NCBI GenBank assembly: GCA_037157565.1
Contig: JAZHRO010000062.1
Coordinates: 8,370,001-8,434,000, forward strand
Direction: 5' to 3'
Length of the DNA stretch: 64,000 nt
Source of the DNA: Thalassia testudinum
Lineage: Eukaryota; Streptophyta; Magnoliopsida; Alismatales; Hydrocharitaceae
This document shows positions 44,792 through 55,970 of the stretch, in pieces (position 1 is the first letter of the stretch; every line of letters begins with the position of its first letter). Made by a program: the position numbers and the translations under genes. The notes beneath the pieces are model-generated. The model worked only from the letters and a program-made list of their open reading frames with translations, did no database searches and was not told the DNA's origin.

Positions 44792-45058
44792 ATGGCAAAA
44801 ATCACTACAAAGGCTACGAGACTCGGCAATCGAAGGAGACAACAATTAAAAGAAGAGCGTGAAGATACAAAAGATGATTTCGAGGCCATCATGATCGCGA
44901 GGAAGGATCTAATAGGAATCACTCAACAGGTGACTATAGAACCAATGTCGATCCACCGCAGGTGGGCATCATTTCAAATTGAGGCAAATGACCTTCAACA
45001 TTGTGTAGCAAACTTCAACTGCCAACAATTATACATTAATCACCTGAGGTGGCATTGA
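44792..45058 (+). CDS. Small basic frame inside the short LTR element (unidentified)
   Basis: The 88-codon frame starts MAKITTKATRLGNRRRQQLK, soon after the primer site, where Gag would start. The first 25 residues are strongly basic. No gag domain or zinc knuckle is recognisable. It may be a truncated Gag start or a chance frame; support is weak. Confidence 0.25.
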   Translation: MAKITTKATRLGNRRRQQLKEEREDTKDDFEAIMIARKDLIGITQQVTIEPMSIHRRWASFQIEANDLQHCVANFNCQQLYINHLRWH

Positions 45059-45689
45059 TGAAGCCACCGCCTCCACCCGCACTAGCAGCTCAAGGAAGAG
45101 GCCACCCAAGATGATGGCACCACCACACAAGGTGATAGCACCAATCAAGATGCACGGTGGCCGATGTGGCGAAGTTGAAGAGGGAGACCTAAAGCTACTC
45201 AACCATAATTGCTAGGGGCAACGTCGGATCTATCAGATCAAGCAATGATGGTGCTGGATCTATCGAATCAAGATCGAGCGACACCAAAGATGACCAAATC
45301 AGACAGTGACTCTCACTACTGCGAGGCTTACAAAGGGGTAAAGGTGGTGACCTAGTCAAGGAAGTGATGGTCGTAGCAAGAGAACCAAGAGGCATCCAAA
45401 AAAACAAGCGGCAGGGATCTCGGCTAAGATTATCACAAGCTTCTCGCATGGCTGAGATCTCGGTAGCAATCTCCCACGGAAAAGATCTCTATAACAATCT
45501 CACATGCAAGAATCAAGGATCTCCCACGAATTTTTTTCACTAGCAGCAAGGTTTTGTGGGGTTCTTTTGAATCCTAACAGGGATATCTTACAACCATATC
45601 CTTTCTGTTTCCATTATTTCTTTCAGTTCAATTCTCATTGGTATGCATATTGCACATATGAATCACTTGTGCATTAGAAACAATAAAAA

Positions 45690-45850
45690 TAAACAAAAAA
45701 GAGGTGAAAAAAAGGGAGGAAAATTTTAAAAAAGAGAAAAATGAAAAAAAAAAATGGAAGCAAGAAAAGGTGAAAAAATGATTAAAAAATGAAAAAAAAA
45801 GATGGTAAAAAATTATATAAAAATTATATTTAAAAAAACCAATGAATAGG
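45690..45850. repeat. A-rich low-complexity tract
   Basis: Purine-rich GAAAAA/AAAAATG sequence. The Phe-rich minus-strand frame 45628-45888 arises from it. Confidence 0.8.
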
Positions 45851-46667
45851 AAAGAAAAGAAATAGAAAAGCTCTTCTCTATGTATCATGTGTTATTTATT
45901 TTCTTCTCTATGTTATTTTTTCTCCCATACAAGTATGGGAGAATCAATGATGAATCTATTGTGGATCCATATAATGGAGCCTCACTCTTCGAGGACCCCA
46001 CATAAGAGAAGCTCAATATGGGTCCCTATATAAGAGAAACATATTCCTAGTCTTTGTATGAGATGAGTCTACTATGAGATTTCTGTATGTAAGAAGCCTA
46101 GTTCTCAATTCCCATACAAGAGAGGCCTACTTCAAGTTTCTGCGTAGGAGAGCCATTCTTGAGGTATCCAAGGGGGAGGCTTACCCTTGAAATCTCCAAT
46201 GGGAAAGGTACTAGCACTATTTGATGTCACAAGCAAGAACAAGGGTGCAATTGTTGTAATTTGTGAGGACTTGACTACACTAGTTGAGAGTTGTGTTCTA
46301 CTTGTGAGAATGAGAAATAATGTTATACAAGCTGAGCATTCCATGTTCCATCTTAACAAGAAGTGGTGGGCGAGATGAATGATTAATAGTTGGTTAATTG
46401 GAAAATGTAGAAATCCAATTACATGTTAGTCCCACATAGTAGTAGGAAAGAGCAATCTTTGGTGACCTATATAAAGGCCTTTGTAACCCCATTTGTCTTT
46501 TAGAAGAAATACTACAAGATCACACTCATAGGGGTACTTCTCCTATGATTTTCTCCCCTTTCCTCATAAGAGGGATTTCCATGTAAACCCTAACATTTTA
46601 TTTGATGACCTTGATATTGTGTTTATTATATTTCTTATTTTTATTATTTTAACAAAGACATGAGCTG

Positions 46668-47778
46668 ATTTTTTTTTGAAGGCGAAAAAAAGGATAAGTA
46701 CCTTAAAGGTACTCAGCCATGTATATTCTTAGATCCAAAGAAAAATTACATGAAAAATTATTACATTAGAAGGCACCATCCCAAAACACCAACTGGGAGG
46801 AGATCAAAAAGAAAACATTCTCAACATAGAGGCAGTTCCCCTGAAGATCACCTCATTCCTCTCTAGCCAAATACCCTAAAGGATAGCTAATACCTTAGAT
46901 CGCTCCTTCCTCGAATTGAAGGTATTACATCCAACTTGCGCAATACCTCTACAGAAGGATGCCTAGAAGGCCTCAAAAGAGGTTAGGTTAACCCAACTGG
47001 GTCCCATACCTTACCACACGTGTGTGGCAAAGGGGCAGCGGAAGAAGAGATGGTCGTTGCTCTCCTTCGGTTGTAGGCAAAGTGAGCAAGAGGTGTCCTC
47101 GGTCGACGCCCATTCTGCTCTTCTCACCTTCATAAGGAGTTAAATATTAACCTATGACAGGCCTCCCTCACAGAGAAGGCTCCATCATCCCAACCAAGTG
47201 CATCCCTACTATTTTTCGATTCTCATCCCTTCAAGGCTTGCAGCATCACTTGCATGTCATTACACCGCTGGTCTGAGAGGGCCCCATGCAAGGACGAGCA
47301 CCAGGTACCCTCCCAACAACACCTGACATACGCCTCTTTGTCAACTGCTCTGAAGAACAGGCACGGGAATCTACTGCTCAACGGCCCACCTCCCTGCCAG
47401 TCATCCATCCAGAATTTGAAGTTGTCATCATTCCCAAGCACAGGAGTGAACCATCCCCTAACCTTAAACACCACCGTAGCCAATCCCTTGAAAGATGGCA
47501 CCCTAGCTACAGGGGAAATGAAACTTTCCCAAGAAAGGAAGGCATTGTAACATCCCCGCATGACCTTGCCCAAGAGGCTCTCCTCTCCACCCACCAGCTT
47601 GGAGACCTACTTGGTGAGGAGGCCCATGTTTGCCCTGTACACACTTTCAACCTTGCGACCCCCTCCTGGAGGGGTTTGCACACCTCTTCCCAAGCAACCA
47701 ACCTCACTCCCCAGTCGTCACAGCCATGGTTGGTCCACAGGAAGTCATGCATGAGGCCGATTATCTTCTCAATTTGCG
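46668..47778 (-). mobile_element. LINE 3' part (RT C-terminus and zf-RVT), minus strand
   Basis: It has a poly-T start (minus-strand A-tail) at 46668, preceded in transcription by a stem-loop (AGTACCTT-A-AAGGTACT, 46697-46713) and a pyrimidine stretch. Upstream the minus strand reads MHDFLWTNHGCDDWGVRLVA and WEEVCKP, the conserved block after the LINE reverse transcriptase palm, then a degenerate zf-RVT region (FKFWMDDWQGG, CSSLHGALSDQRCNDMQ). Frameshifts throughout. The upstream RT palm is not continuous with it but appears inverted next door (47780). Confidence 0.75.
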
Positions 47779-47779
47779 C

Positions 47780-47915
47780 AGAGGGGGGTTAGGCAGGGCT
47801 GCCCATTGGCCCCTATGCTCTTCGCCTTAACGGCAAATGCACTTGCTAGGGTTGTGATGAGATCCTGCACGCGTGCATTGTTCAAGGACTTCAAGGCAAG
47901 AAAAGATTGCAAAGT
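47780..47915 (+). mobile_element. Inverted LINE RT segment
   Basis: The plus strand reads QRGVRQGCPLAPMLFALTAN then ALARVVMRSC, the RT block 4 of L1-like elements (RGVRQGCPLAP). Both neighbours (46668-47778 and 48486-48840) carry LINE sequence on the minus strand, and the right neighbour ends in WMQP, the residues that directly precede QRGVRQ in LINEs. Confidence 0.7.
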
Positions 47916-47919
47916 TCCA

Positions 47920-48485
47920 ATAAGTAATACATAATTATATAACTTTATTTTTATTCTGATTTATATTTATGAATATTGTATATATAAACAAGTACTTATT
48001 CTGATTATATTATTTATATTCTAGTTTATAAGCATATTTTCTATATAAATTACACATTATGTACTCTACATTGACTAATTAGTAATTATATAATATTATA
48101 TACATATATTGTATTGTACTTGTACATAACATTATTTGGAATAATAGTTAATACAAATACTAACTAGGACCTAAATACTAAAGGAAAGTATCATACTATT
48201 AGTAACTAACCCTAAATAATTTAACATATGTTGAGACTAGATAAATAAATAAACGAAGGGTTTTCGTTTTAGGGAGAAGCGATGAGTCCCAACGTCGGTT
48301 CAATGCCATCAAGATGACTCATTAAGTCAAGACAACGAGGCAACGAGGTGACAGAGGCGTGCCTTAGGCGAGGAGGCATCTCACTAATTCAACACCATTG
48401 CATGCAGCTTCTCCTAGTCGACAATGACTAAGCTCGCCTAGCTTAGTTGCCTCCTCACCCAAGGTGCTCACCTCAACAACTATGG
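47920..48485. other. AT-rich insertion between LINE pieces
   Basis: About 560 bp separate two LINE segments that abut in the intact protein. The left half is very AT-rich and the right half carries GAGGCGTGCCTTAGGCGAGG and GCCTCCTCACCCAAGG-type motifs, as in some non-autonomous hAT elements. I could not define ends or a target duplication. Confidence 0.35.
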
Positions 48486-48840
48486 TTGCATCCAACACCT
48501 AGCCTCTAATAAGGTTACCGTTAATCAACACAGGGAATGTAGTGGTGACAGCGCTTCACCCAATCAATCCACCTGCTCGAAAAACCTCTTGGCCAGAGAG
48601 GACCAAAGAAAGGACACCACCACACCATGTCGAAGGCCTAGGTGAAATCAACCTTCCAAAAGAAGGCTCGGGTCTTCTGTCTTCTCCAACTGGCCAAGGC
48701 CTTCGAGACCACCACAAAGCCATCAAGAATTCCCCTTCCGAGGACGAAAGCAGTTTGCATTTGAGAGATGAAGTTTGGTAGGAGTCCCCTCAGTCTATTC
48801 ACCAATAAACCCTCGACAATTTTTGAATTGTCAATGTCAA
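48486..48840 (-). mobile_element. LINE reverse transcriptase fragment, minus strand
   Basis: It reads SKIVEGLLVNRLRGLLPNFI, QTAFVLGRGILDGFVVVSKA and RAFFWKVDFT, then WPRGFSSRWIDWVKRC and VLINGNLIRG in shifted frames. These are RT blocks 1-3 of a plant L1-type LINE. It joins abruptly on the right to copia RT sequence. Confidence 0.8.
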
Positions 48841-49010
48841 AAAAACTAAAGAACAAGAACCAAAAGCAATTCTGATAAAGTTCCATTTTTGCAATAAACA
48901 TGTAGGTCTCCAAGTAATCAATTCCATATTTTTCAGTGTACCCTTTTGGAACCAACTATACTTGTGAAGTTTGTCCTTTTGCTACCATGCCCCGATAAAG
49001 GAGAGTTGCA
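48841..49010 (-). pseudogene. Copia reverse transcriptase fragment
   Basis: The minus strand reads VPKGYTEKYGIDYLETYMFIAKM, broken here as VPKGYTEKYGIDYLE and FIAKMELY, matching copia ARLVAKGYTQxYGIDYxETFAPVAKM. It is only the N-terminal RT region, fused to LINE sequence at about 48840. Confidence 0.7.
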
Positions 49011-49292
49011 TTTAGAAGTCAATGACAAACATAAAACACATCAGATCCTTTATACATGATTCAAGGACCCATTTAGATTTCATTAAGGTTTTCCCTACTT
49101 GTAACATGCTGCATTGGCGAAGAAGTATGGTTAGAAAGGTGCAAGGGTTATTAAATGAGGGATGCATGCAAGAAAAGAGGCTAATCGTACTACATTCCTA
49201 TCTGAATGTAATCCAAAATGTGTAAAGGCTCTTACATAAGGGATGCATGCAAGTAAAAAAACTAGTTCTGCCACTTTACCATCAAAGTGTAG

Positions 49293-49644
49293 CCCAAAAG
49301 AATTCTTTTTTTTTAGGGGAAAAAGGGTGGTAATCCTTTAAATACCACCCAAAATTGCATTAATCAAATAGAAAAGTACAATGTTCCCATTACATGCCAA
49401 AGCTCCACCCTGAAACAAAAAACATCGCAGACCCAACAAAATTCTCCACATATGGGCGCTACCCCCTAAACACAACAGCATTCCTGCCTAGCCAAATAGC
49501 CCACAAATATGCCAAGGGTCAAGCCCGTTCCCTCCTCGATTGAAACACATGGTGCTCAACTTCAGCCTCGCCGCATCTGAAAGACCACCAAAATCTGGTA
49601 GAAGAGCCGTGGGCCCACCATCGATCCCCCAACCCAAAAGAATT
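49293..49644 (-). mobile_element. 5'-truncated LINE (328 bp) with 12-bp target duplication
   Basis: CCCAAAAGAATT at 49293-49304 and 49633-49644 flanks a minus-strand LINE 3' end. The A-tail is at 49306-49314, followed on the plus strand by the stem-loop GGGTGGTA (49325-49332) with TACCACCC (49343-49350). The sequence matches 55971-56310, the 3' end of the larger minus-strand LINE. Confidence 0.85.
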
Positions 49645-49674
49645 AGAGACGAGTCCCATTTACATAGTTATAAG

Positions 49675-50290
49675 CAATGTTTTAAATTCCCACAAGATGC
49701 CCACGACATTGATGAAGCAACCTCTTTCCAATGTAAGGCCATATCAACACACATGTAACGTTGAAATGCAAGAGTGCCCAGCAATACTTTGCCTTATTTC
49801 TATAATATGCTAGCAATTTTAGTGAAATAGGTGGCATTATGTATAATTCTTAGACTCTTCCATATTTTAAGGTCATATGATTTTTTTAAGATATTTTAAG
49901 GTCATATGATAGTTGACACGGTAACCCATTTGATCCATTATTGTTGTTGCATAGTAGTCACAAACTCTTTCAAGGGTTTCCTCCACTTATTTGTTAGATA
50001 TTTAAGGTACTTTAGTTTCTCTAAAGTTAAATAGTATTTATTTCTCGCTTTTGAGCTAGATTCGAACTACAATCTCTAGATTGGTTGATCCTGTTAGGGG
50101 TTCTAGGAATCACATTTGTAGATCCATGAGTTTATGGTAGAGTAACTAGTTCATGAGTGTTTGATACATGTGTTTTATAAAGTTAAATTGTTAGATCTTT
50201 TAATAAAATATTTTTTTGATGTCTAGATCTTTATGAAGTATTCATAGCACAAATATATGAATTTAATACAAAAATAATCGTTCTAATAGA
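49675..50290. repeat. Interspersed repeat, second copy at 54450-55060 (hAT-like)
   Basis: It starts CAATGTTTTAAATTCCC and runs parallel to 54450-55060 with shared blocks such as TTCATGAGTTTATGGTAGA (one change in places), GTTAGATC and AATATATGAATT. The partner copy is bordered by a hAT-like target duplication. The right end of this copy is undefined. Confidence 0.6.
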
Positions 50291-51160
50291 ATTTGAGATT
50301 TTCCTTGGCATACATCAAGTGAACCTTCGAACTAACTTAAGGAGTATCAAAGTTATCTCAGTTCAATATTGAAAATTCCTACACTTTCGACATTGTCTTT
50401 GAAATGCATATTTCAAAATCTTTGAATAAGCATCGGAGTCAACATTAAAAACCTTGGTATGAAGTGTAAGTGTACTACTCATTTGAATTTGAATCAAAAA
50501 CTACTAATTAAGCTATTCTTTGTATATTCTCAAACACAAATGATCATTTTCAAACAAGTTTGATCAATCGCAATGATGTTTGATTGGTCAAATCACAATA
50601 GAAATATGAACTAAGCTTCGATCAACCAAAGTAAGATTTGACGTATCAAAATCACTGTTTTAATTAATCAAATAAAAAAGTTTGATTGATCAAATCCATT
50701 TTTTCACTTCAATACGAAATTGATGGATCAAACTAAACTACACTATTAAACAAGCCTCAATGTGCACTTTTCTACATCTTATTCCAATCATTTAAAAAAC
50801 AAATTTACTATGCTGTTTTAGGCAATTAAAGGTTAATTTTATGTTACTTTTAGGCTATATTAAGGAGCTCTTAGGAGACTTAATAAGAGTAAGAAAATCA
50901 AACTAAAACCAAACTAAACTTGACTTTCTGGGCTTCTTTTTCTTACTCAACTTGCATCATGAGCTCTACTTCATCAAGAATACTTTTAATCTTTTCTTCC
51001 TTGAGCTTAATGGATAGGTCTTGAGCTCTTCAAGTCTCTTTGAATTTCTCAAGCATTACTTGAACTTCAACCTCTAACCTTCCTTTCAATGCCGCCTTGA
51101 AGTTTCACCCTAGCCTCCAAGACTTTTTCTATATAAGAAGGTTCATTCAAACAAAAGAGA
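50291..51160. other. No gene; short palindromes of the TTGATC type
   Basis: The part at 50545-50720 is rich in TTTGATTGATCAAA-like palindromic phrases. Nothing coding. Confidence 0.45.
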
Positions 51161-51218
51161 GTAATAGGCTCCTTTATTTTTTTTGAAAGTTAAGACTCAT
51201 TTTGAAAGGTAATAGACT
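51161..51218 (-). mobile_element. 38-bp A-tailed micro-insertion (candidate)
   Basis: GTAATAGGCT (51161-51170) and GTAATAGACT (51209-51218) flank 38 bp whose minus strand contains AACTTTC followed by eight A. Layout as in the other micro-insertions, but the duplication has one mismatch and the A-run is not at the very end. Confidence 0.35.
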
Positions 51219-51237
51219 TCTCAGCGGCTTCAAGTTA

Positions 51238-52860
51238 GAGGATGGGGGAGCGATCCCGTTTTGTAGAACGTAGATGATCCTTGTTCTTTGTTGAGGGATC
51301 CCACGTGGAAGCAAGAAGAATCCACATTTTGTTAGATTTGTTTGGGGAGGCATCAGGATTGAAGATTAATTTCTCCAATTCAAAGTTTGTCCCTTTCAAT
51401 ATGTCGGAGGAGGCTGTGAGATCTGGGGCTTGCTCTGGGTACTAATCGGGGAGCACTACCCATCATGTACCTTGGTCTACCTTTGACAGATAGAAGAATC
51501 CCGGTGCAGGAATGGTTGCCTCTAGTGGAAAAGATCGAGGGGAGATTGGTGGGTTGGGCGTCTCATCTTCTCTTCAAGGGAGGGAGGCTTGTGCTTCTGA
51601 AGGCGGTCCTGGCTGCAATGCCCTCATACTTTACGTCTGTTCTAAGAATGCCTATACAAGTGAAGAAGAAGATTGTGCGACTGATGAGATATTTCTTCTG
51701 GACAAGCACCACCTTGTCTGGGAAGGAGGCGAAGCTGGTGGCTTGGGAAGAGGTGTGCAAGCCTATCAAGGATGGAGGTCTGGGCATTAGGGAGGTGCAG
51801 AGGATGAATGACAGCTTCTTGACAAAATGGATTTTCAGATTGCTAGTGATGAGGAGTGTCTAGTTGGGAGGACCTTGAGGTCGTGTTATGTCTCCATGTT
51901 GTCCTAGGAGGTGTTCTCCCCCACCCGGAGCATCAAACTTCCTCAAAGGGATCTCCATGATGGCTCCCAAAGTAAAAGGTTTCTTCACTCCAGTGCTCGA
52001 GATGGGGTCAACATTCAAATTCTGGGAGGATGATTAGACGGGGTAGGGGAAGCTGTGTGATCGGTTCCCTAGACAGGTGGCTTTAGCAGTAGGCAAAGGA
52101 GTCTTGGTGGTAAACGCTTGGGAGGGGTATTGGTGCCTGACTCTCGTGGACAACCTATCGAATCAAAGGATCGTCAAGCTTTAGAGGATCTTCTTCATTA
52201 AAGGAATTCAAGCCGAAGGAGGGGCCCGACTATTTTGGCTGGAAGGAGGGCAACTTTTCAGTCTCTACTACTTATAGGAGACTGGCTAATCCAACAGGCC
52301 TAGAGATATTGGCATGATTAGAGACTGCAATCAGTTGTGAAAGGCGGCTTGTCCTTTGAAGGTCAAGATTTTCAGTTGGTACTACAAAGAGAAAGGATCG
52401 TGACGAAGGCTTGGAGGTCGCGTTGGGTTACTGATGCGAACACCACTTGTCCCCTTGGTCTGGGAATGAAAGAAGACATGCAAAATTTTTTCTTCAGCTG
52501 CCCTTTTGCAACTCAAGTACGAGATAGAGTTTTCGATGTTTGGTGAACGTTCCACACTTTTGATACCTTTTGGAGTTCTTTTAGATCTGGGGATAGGAGT
52601 GGAACGCGCCATGTTTTTAGATCAAAAAACGAGAAGACCATACCACTAGCAGTGTTGTGTCTTTGGCTAGAGAGAAATGCGGCAATTTTCTAGGGCCAGT
52701 ATCCATATGTGGAGAATGTCATGGAGTCAATGGTGTCTTCGATTTCTCCCTAGAGATGCAATTTGTAATTGTATTTTGTAATTGGGCCTAAGGCCGTTTT
52801 TAATTTTAATACAATTGGAGAAGGTTGAAATTTTAATGCAATTTGTAATTGTTTAGACAA
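51238..52860 (+). mobile_element. 5'-truncated LINE (RT palm to 3' end), plus strand
   Basis: It begins in the RT palm (SLFFVEGSHVEARRIHILLD, then FGEASGLKINFSNSKFV) and continues after a stop with YLGLPLTDRRIPVQEW, GWASHLLFKGGRLVLLKAVL and KLVAWEEVCKPIKDGGLG. A broken zf-RVT region follows to about 52550 (FFSCPFATQVRDRVFDVW). The 3' part is noncoding and has no clear A-tail. It is in the same family as the minus-strand LINE at 55971. Confidence 0.8.
51465..51863 (+). pseudogene. LINE RT thumb / linker frame
   Basis: This is an uninterrupted 132-codon part of LINE ORF2, from MYLGLPLTDRRIPV to the WEEVCKPIKDGGLGIREVQR block, followed by a premature stop. It corresponds to the region between the RT palm and the C-terminal zinc finger. 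It is not functional alone. Confidence 0.75.
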
Positions 52861-54449
52861 CTTTCAGGTGGCACACCTGCAAAAAATGTAGCACCATTCT
52901 AAAAAATAAATCCGAAAATGATTTCTTGAGGGAAAACTCAGAAGATTATCTCTATAAAGCCCACATGAATGTTATTTCTTCTCTCGGGCATACTGTGGTT
53001 GCCTCCTATGTCCTATCAGTGGTCGTCCAAAGGAGGGCTTATGGTCATCACTTCCTCTTCCCCTGTTTATGGGGCCTAACGGATGTAGAGAGGTCCATGA
53101 TGTGGGATGAGTTCACACAGGTCCGAAGTTCCTTCTCTAATCTCCTGTGGTTATTGTGGGGATGATTGACCTAAAGATCACTTGCAGCAAGATCATGGCA
53201 AATTGGAGTTTAGTGACTTCATTTTTTACCAAGAGCTTGCAGTTTTCCCTATTTCAAATTGTAGATTCACATGGTCGAGTTCAGCAGAATGCAACTCTTG
53301 CTCATGTCTTCACTGCTTGCTTGCTGCTATTAATTTCCTGGAATTGTGTCCTATTTCCAACCTTTGCCTATGCATCAACATTACTCTGATCATACAGCAA
53401 TTTGTTGTAGATCAAATGACAACCTCTGCTGTGGCACATATTTTAAATTTGGAAAGGCTTGGTTATTAGACCTGGGTTTTAGTCCAACAGCAGTGGCAGC
53501 CAGTACCTCCTACAGGTTCTACAACTTGGACATCGGTCCCTAAGTTGTCTGCCTTGCAGTTGTTTCTGGTTCAGTATCCAAAGGAAGTTAAGAAGTCAAA
53601 GGGCCAGGGATGGAAGCTTTGAAGGATGTTTCCAGACTTCATCAAGTCAATGGTTCCTCTCTTTTATTGTCAGAGGAGGTCTTGGAAAGGGTAAGGCATC
53701 AGGAGATTTTTAGAGAGGACGACAAGAAGGATGAGATTATGTGGAGGCAACAATCTTGTCAGTTATGGCTTCAAGAAGGGGATGCTAACATATTTCAGAT
53801 TAATCCACTGATGGTTGGAGAAGCTGAATACAAGGTCTCAGGTTGGTGCAAATTTGGCAAGTCATTTCCACCAATTTTACTAACAAAAACTCCAATGTTT
53901 GGCGATGGCGTGGTTCTGAGATTCAAAGTTCTTGTGACTCTAGCTGGTCTTGATGCAGATAGTTCTACAGGGCCCGATGGGTTTCCCATTTTCTTCTATT
54001 TGGAGTCTGGGATTTGCTTGGTGAGGATGTTCTTGTGGTAATTAGAGAATTTTTAGTGAGTAATTCCTGAATTAATTGACTTAACAAATTCTTTCTTTTC
54101 CTCCTGTCCAAAAGTGAATATAGAAACGGTGGATGATCTCAGACCGATAGCCTTGTCCAATGTCACTTATTTTATTGTGGCAAAGGTGTTGCCCAATAGA
54201 TGGCGGCAGGTCCTAAACTCTTTAGTCTCTCCTGTTTAGGCTGTGTTTATTAAGGGGAGGTGTCTTTCTGATCGTTTTCTTACATCTTACTGCTTAAATC
54301 CAAGCTAACGGGAAGAGATGGGGAACTAAAAGGTCCTTTGGAAAGTAGATTTCACCACGGCATATAAGTCTATTGATTGGCATTGTCTCCGGTTCCAAGT
54401 GGCTTTCCAAAGATTCAGCTTCAGTGGATAAAGCATCGTATCACCACCA

Positions 54450-55706
54450 ATTGTTCTGAATGCTAATGGCATGCCCACATCATGCCACCGAAATGACCTT
54501 TTTTTGATGTAAGCCTACATCCGCATACATGTAATGTCAAAATACAAGGCAGCCATCCATAGTTTGCCAAATATCAAAATTATCTGTTGATATCGGCAAA
54601 ATGGACAATACTAGGTACTATTCCTAGGATATTACCATATTTTAAGGTTAACATAAGCAACTCAATAACCCATTTTTATCCATTATTGTGGTCGCATATT
54701 TTTTGGAGTGATAATAAGTATTACAAGTATTTTCTCTCTATTTGTTAAATATTTAAGGTAATTTGGCTTCTCCAAAGTAAACTAATATTTCTTTCTTATT
54801 CTCTAAGCTAGATTTAAGCTACAATCATTAAATTTAGATCATGTTGTGGGTTTTAATTATTATATTTGCAGATTCATGAGTTTATGGTAGATTAACTAGT
54901 TATATAATTATTTGATCTACATATTTTATAGAATTAGATTGTTAGATCATAGAGATTCAATGTTTAATTTTTTTTTTGATAGGATTAATGTTTAAATGTT
55001 TATCAAGTTTTTCTAACACAATTATATGAATTCAATACAACCCTAATTATTCTAACAGCAGTGATCTAGATGTCGTTGGCATGCCAGCAAAATAGGGGGC
55101 TTCAGGCGAAGGACCATGTCAACAAGGAAAGGGTATTGAAATAAAGGGGTGTCAGCAATATGTTGACAATTTTGACCATGTTGACTATTTCGATGATATG
55201 TCAATCGACATGACCGTTTCGGGCACGCTACTGCATGCTAGCTGCTACTCTACTCCTGCATGTGTAGGAGTAGCCGTTGCATGTTGTTACTTGCTTGCAC
55301 CGATCGAAGTGGTGGGTTCAATTAGTTTGATGGTTGTGGCACTATGGTTCGCGCCTCACAGAGAAGAGGGAGGAGAGGTGGTGGGTCTCTGTTGGGTTAC
55401 ACGGAGGAGGGAGGAGAAGGATAGAGGTGGAGGGTCTTTTGCTAGTGGAGTAAGGGGATCGGTCACAGTGGGGAAGGAGATGAGGAAAAGAGAGGAGAGG
55501 GAAAAAAATGAAAAGATATCATTTTTGTCGGCATGCCAAAGATATGTCATCGGCGTGCCTCCAAAATAAACTTTTTTCAAGGCATCAAAATCGTTGAAAT
55601 CTGGCATTGAAATACGAATGGTTCAACAACATGCCCTCGACGTGACTCCAAAATGTGCATTTAAAAATTTATTGAAACAGTGTCGGAATCAGTATTTAGA
55701 ACCTTA
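54450..55706. mobile_element. hAT-like non-autonomous element (1257 bp) inside the LINE
   Basis: It is flanked by ACCACCA (54443-54449 and 55707-55713). The ends are ATTGTTCTGAATGCTAATG and, complemented, TAAGGTTCTAAATACTGATT, an imperfect inverted repeat. The left half matches 49675-50290. The right half has GGCATGCC-type motifs like the element at 38181. Removing it, with one target copy, rejoins the LINE RT reading. The open frame 55198-55569 has no recognisable domain. Confidence 0.68.
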
Positions 55707-55970
55707 ACCACCACTTGTCCGTTCTACTTAATGGAAATCTTGAAGGTGCATGGTTTCAACTGAGTAGGAGAGTCCAACAAGGGTGTGCTTTAGCTCCCTT
55801 ATTATTTTAGTTGTTGATGCCTTTGCAATTTCCACTGTTGTTACATCTCCAAATGTATTATTTTTCCACTTTCTACAATTTTTCCACACATGTTGGGATG
55901 AATCCCCTTTTATATTATGCAATTGCCCAGTCTTCTTTATTGAGGGCACTTCAAAGGAGGCTAAGAATAT

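Larger units (their letters stand above)
44326..46654 (+). mobile_element. Short non-autonomous LTR element (copia-type primer site)
   Basis: Direct repeats 44326-44592 and about 46376-46654 share TGAATGATT...AATTGGA, CAATTACATGTT, CCTATATAAAGGCCTTTGTAACCCC (in two blocks) and TTTCCATGTAAAC. A primer site TATCAGAGCAAG (44598-44609) follows the first repeat, as in tRNA-Met-primed copia elements. The 1.8-kb interior has no pol. It holds a weak basic frame, an A-rich tract (45690-45850) and degenerate 35-bp repeats (45960-46200). The target duplication is not clear. Confidence 0.75.

Noticed and set aside
45628..45888. Phe-rich membrane-like protein on the minus strand
   Set aside because: It is a translation of an A-rich low-complexity tract.
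44321..46668. GCTGA as target duplication of the short LTR element
   Set aside because: GCTGA precedes the left LTR and occurs again at 46664-46668, but that is 9 bp beyond the best LTR end and next to a LINE tail. I cannot exclude coincidence.
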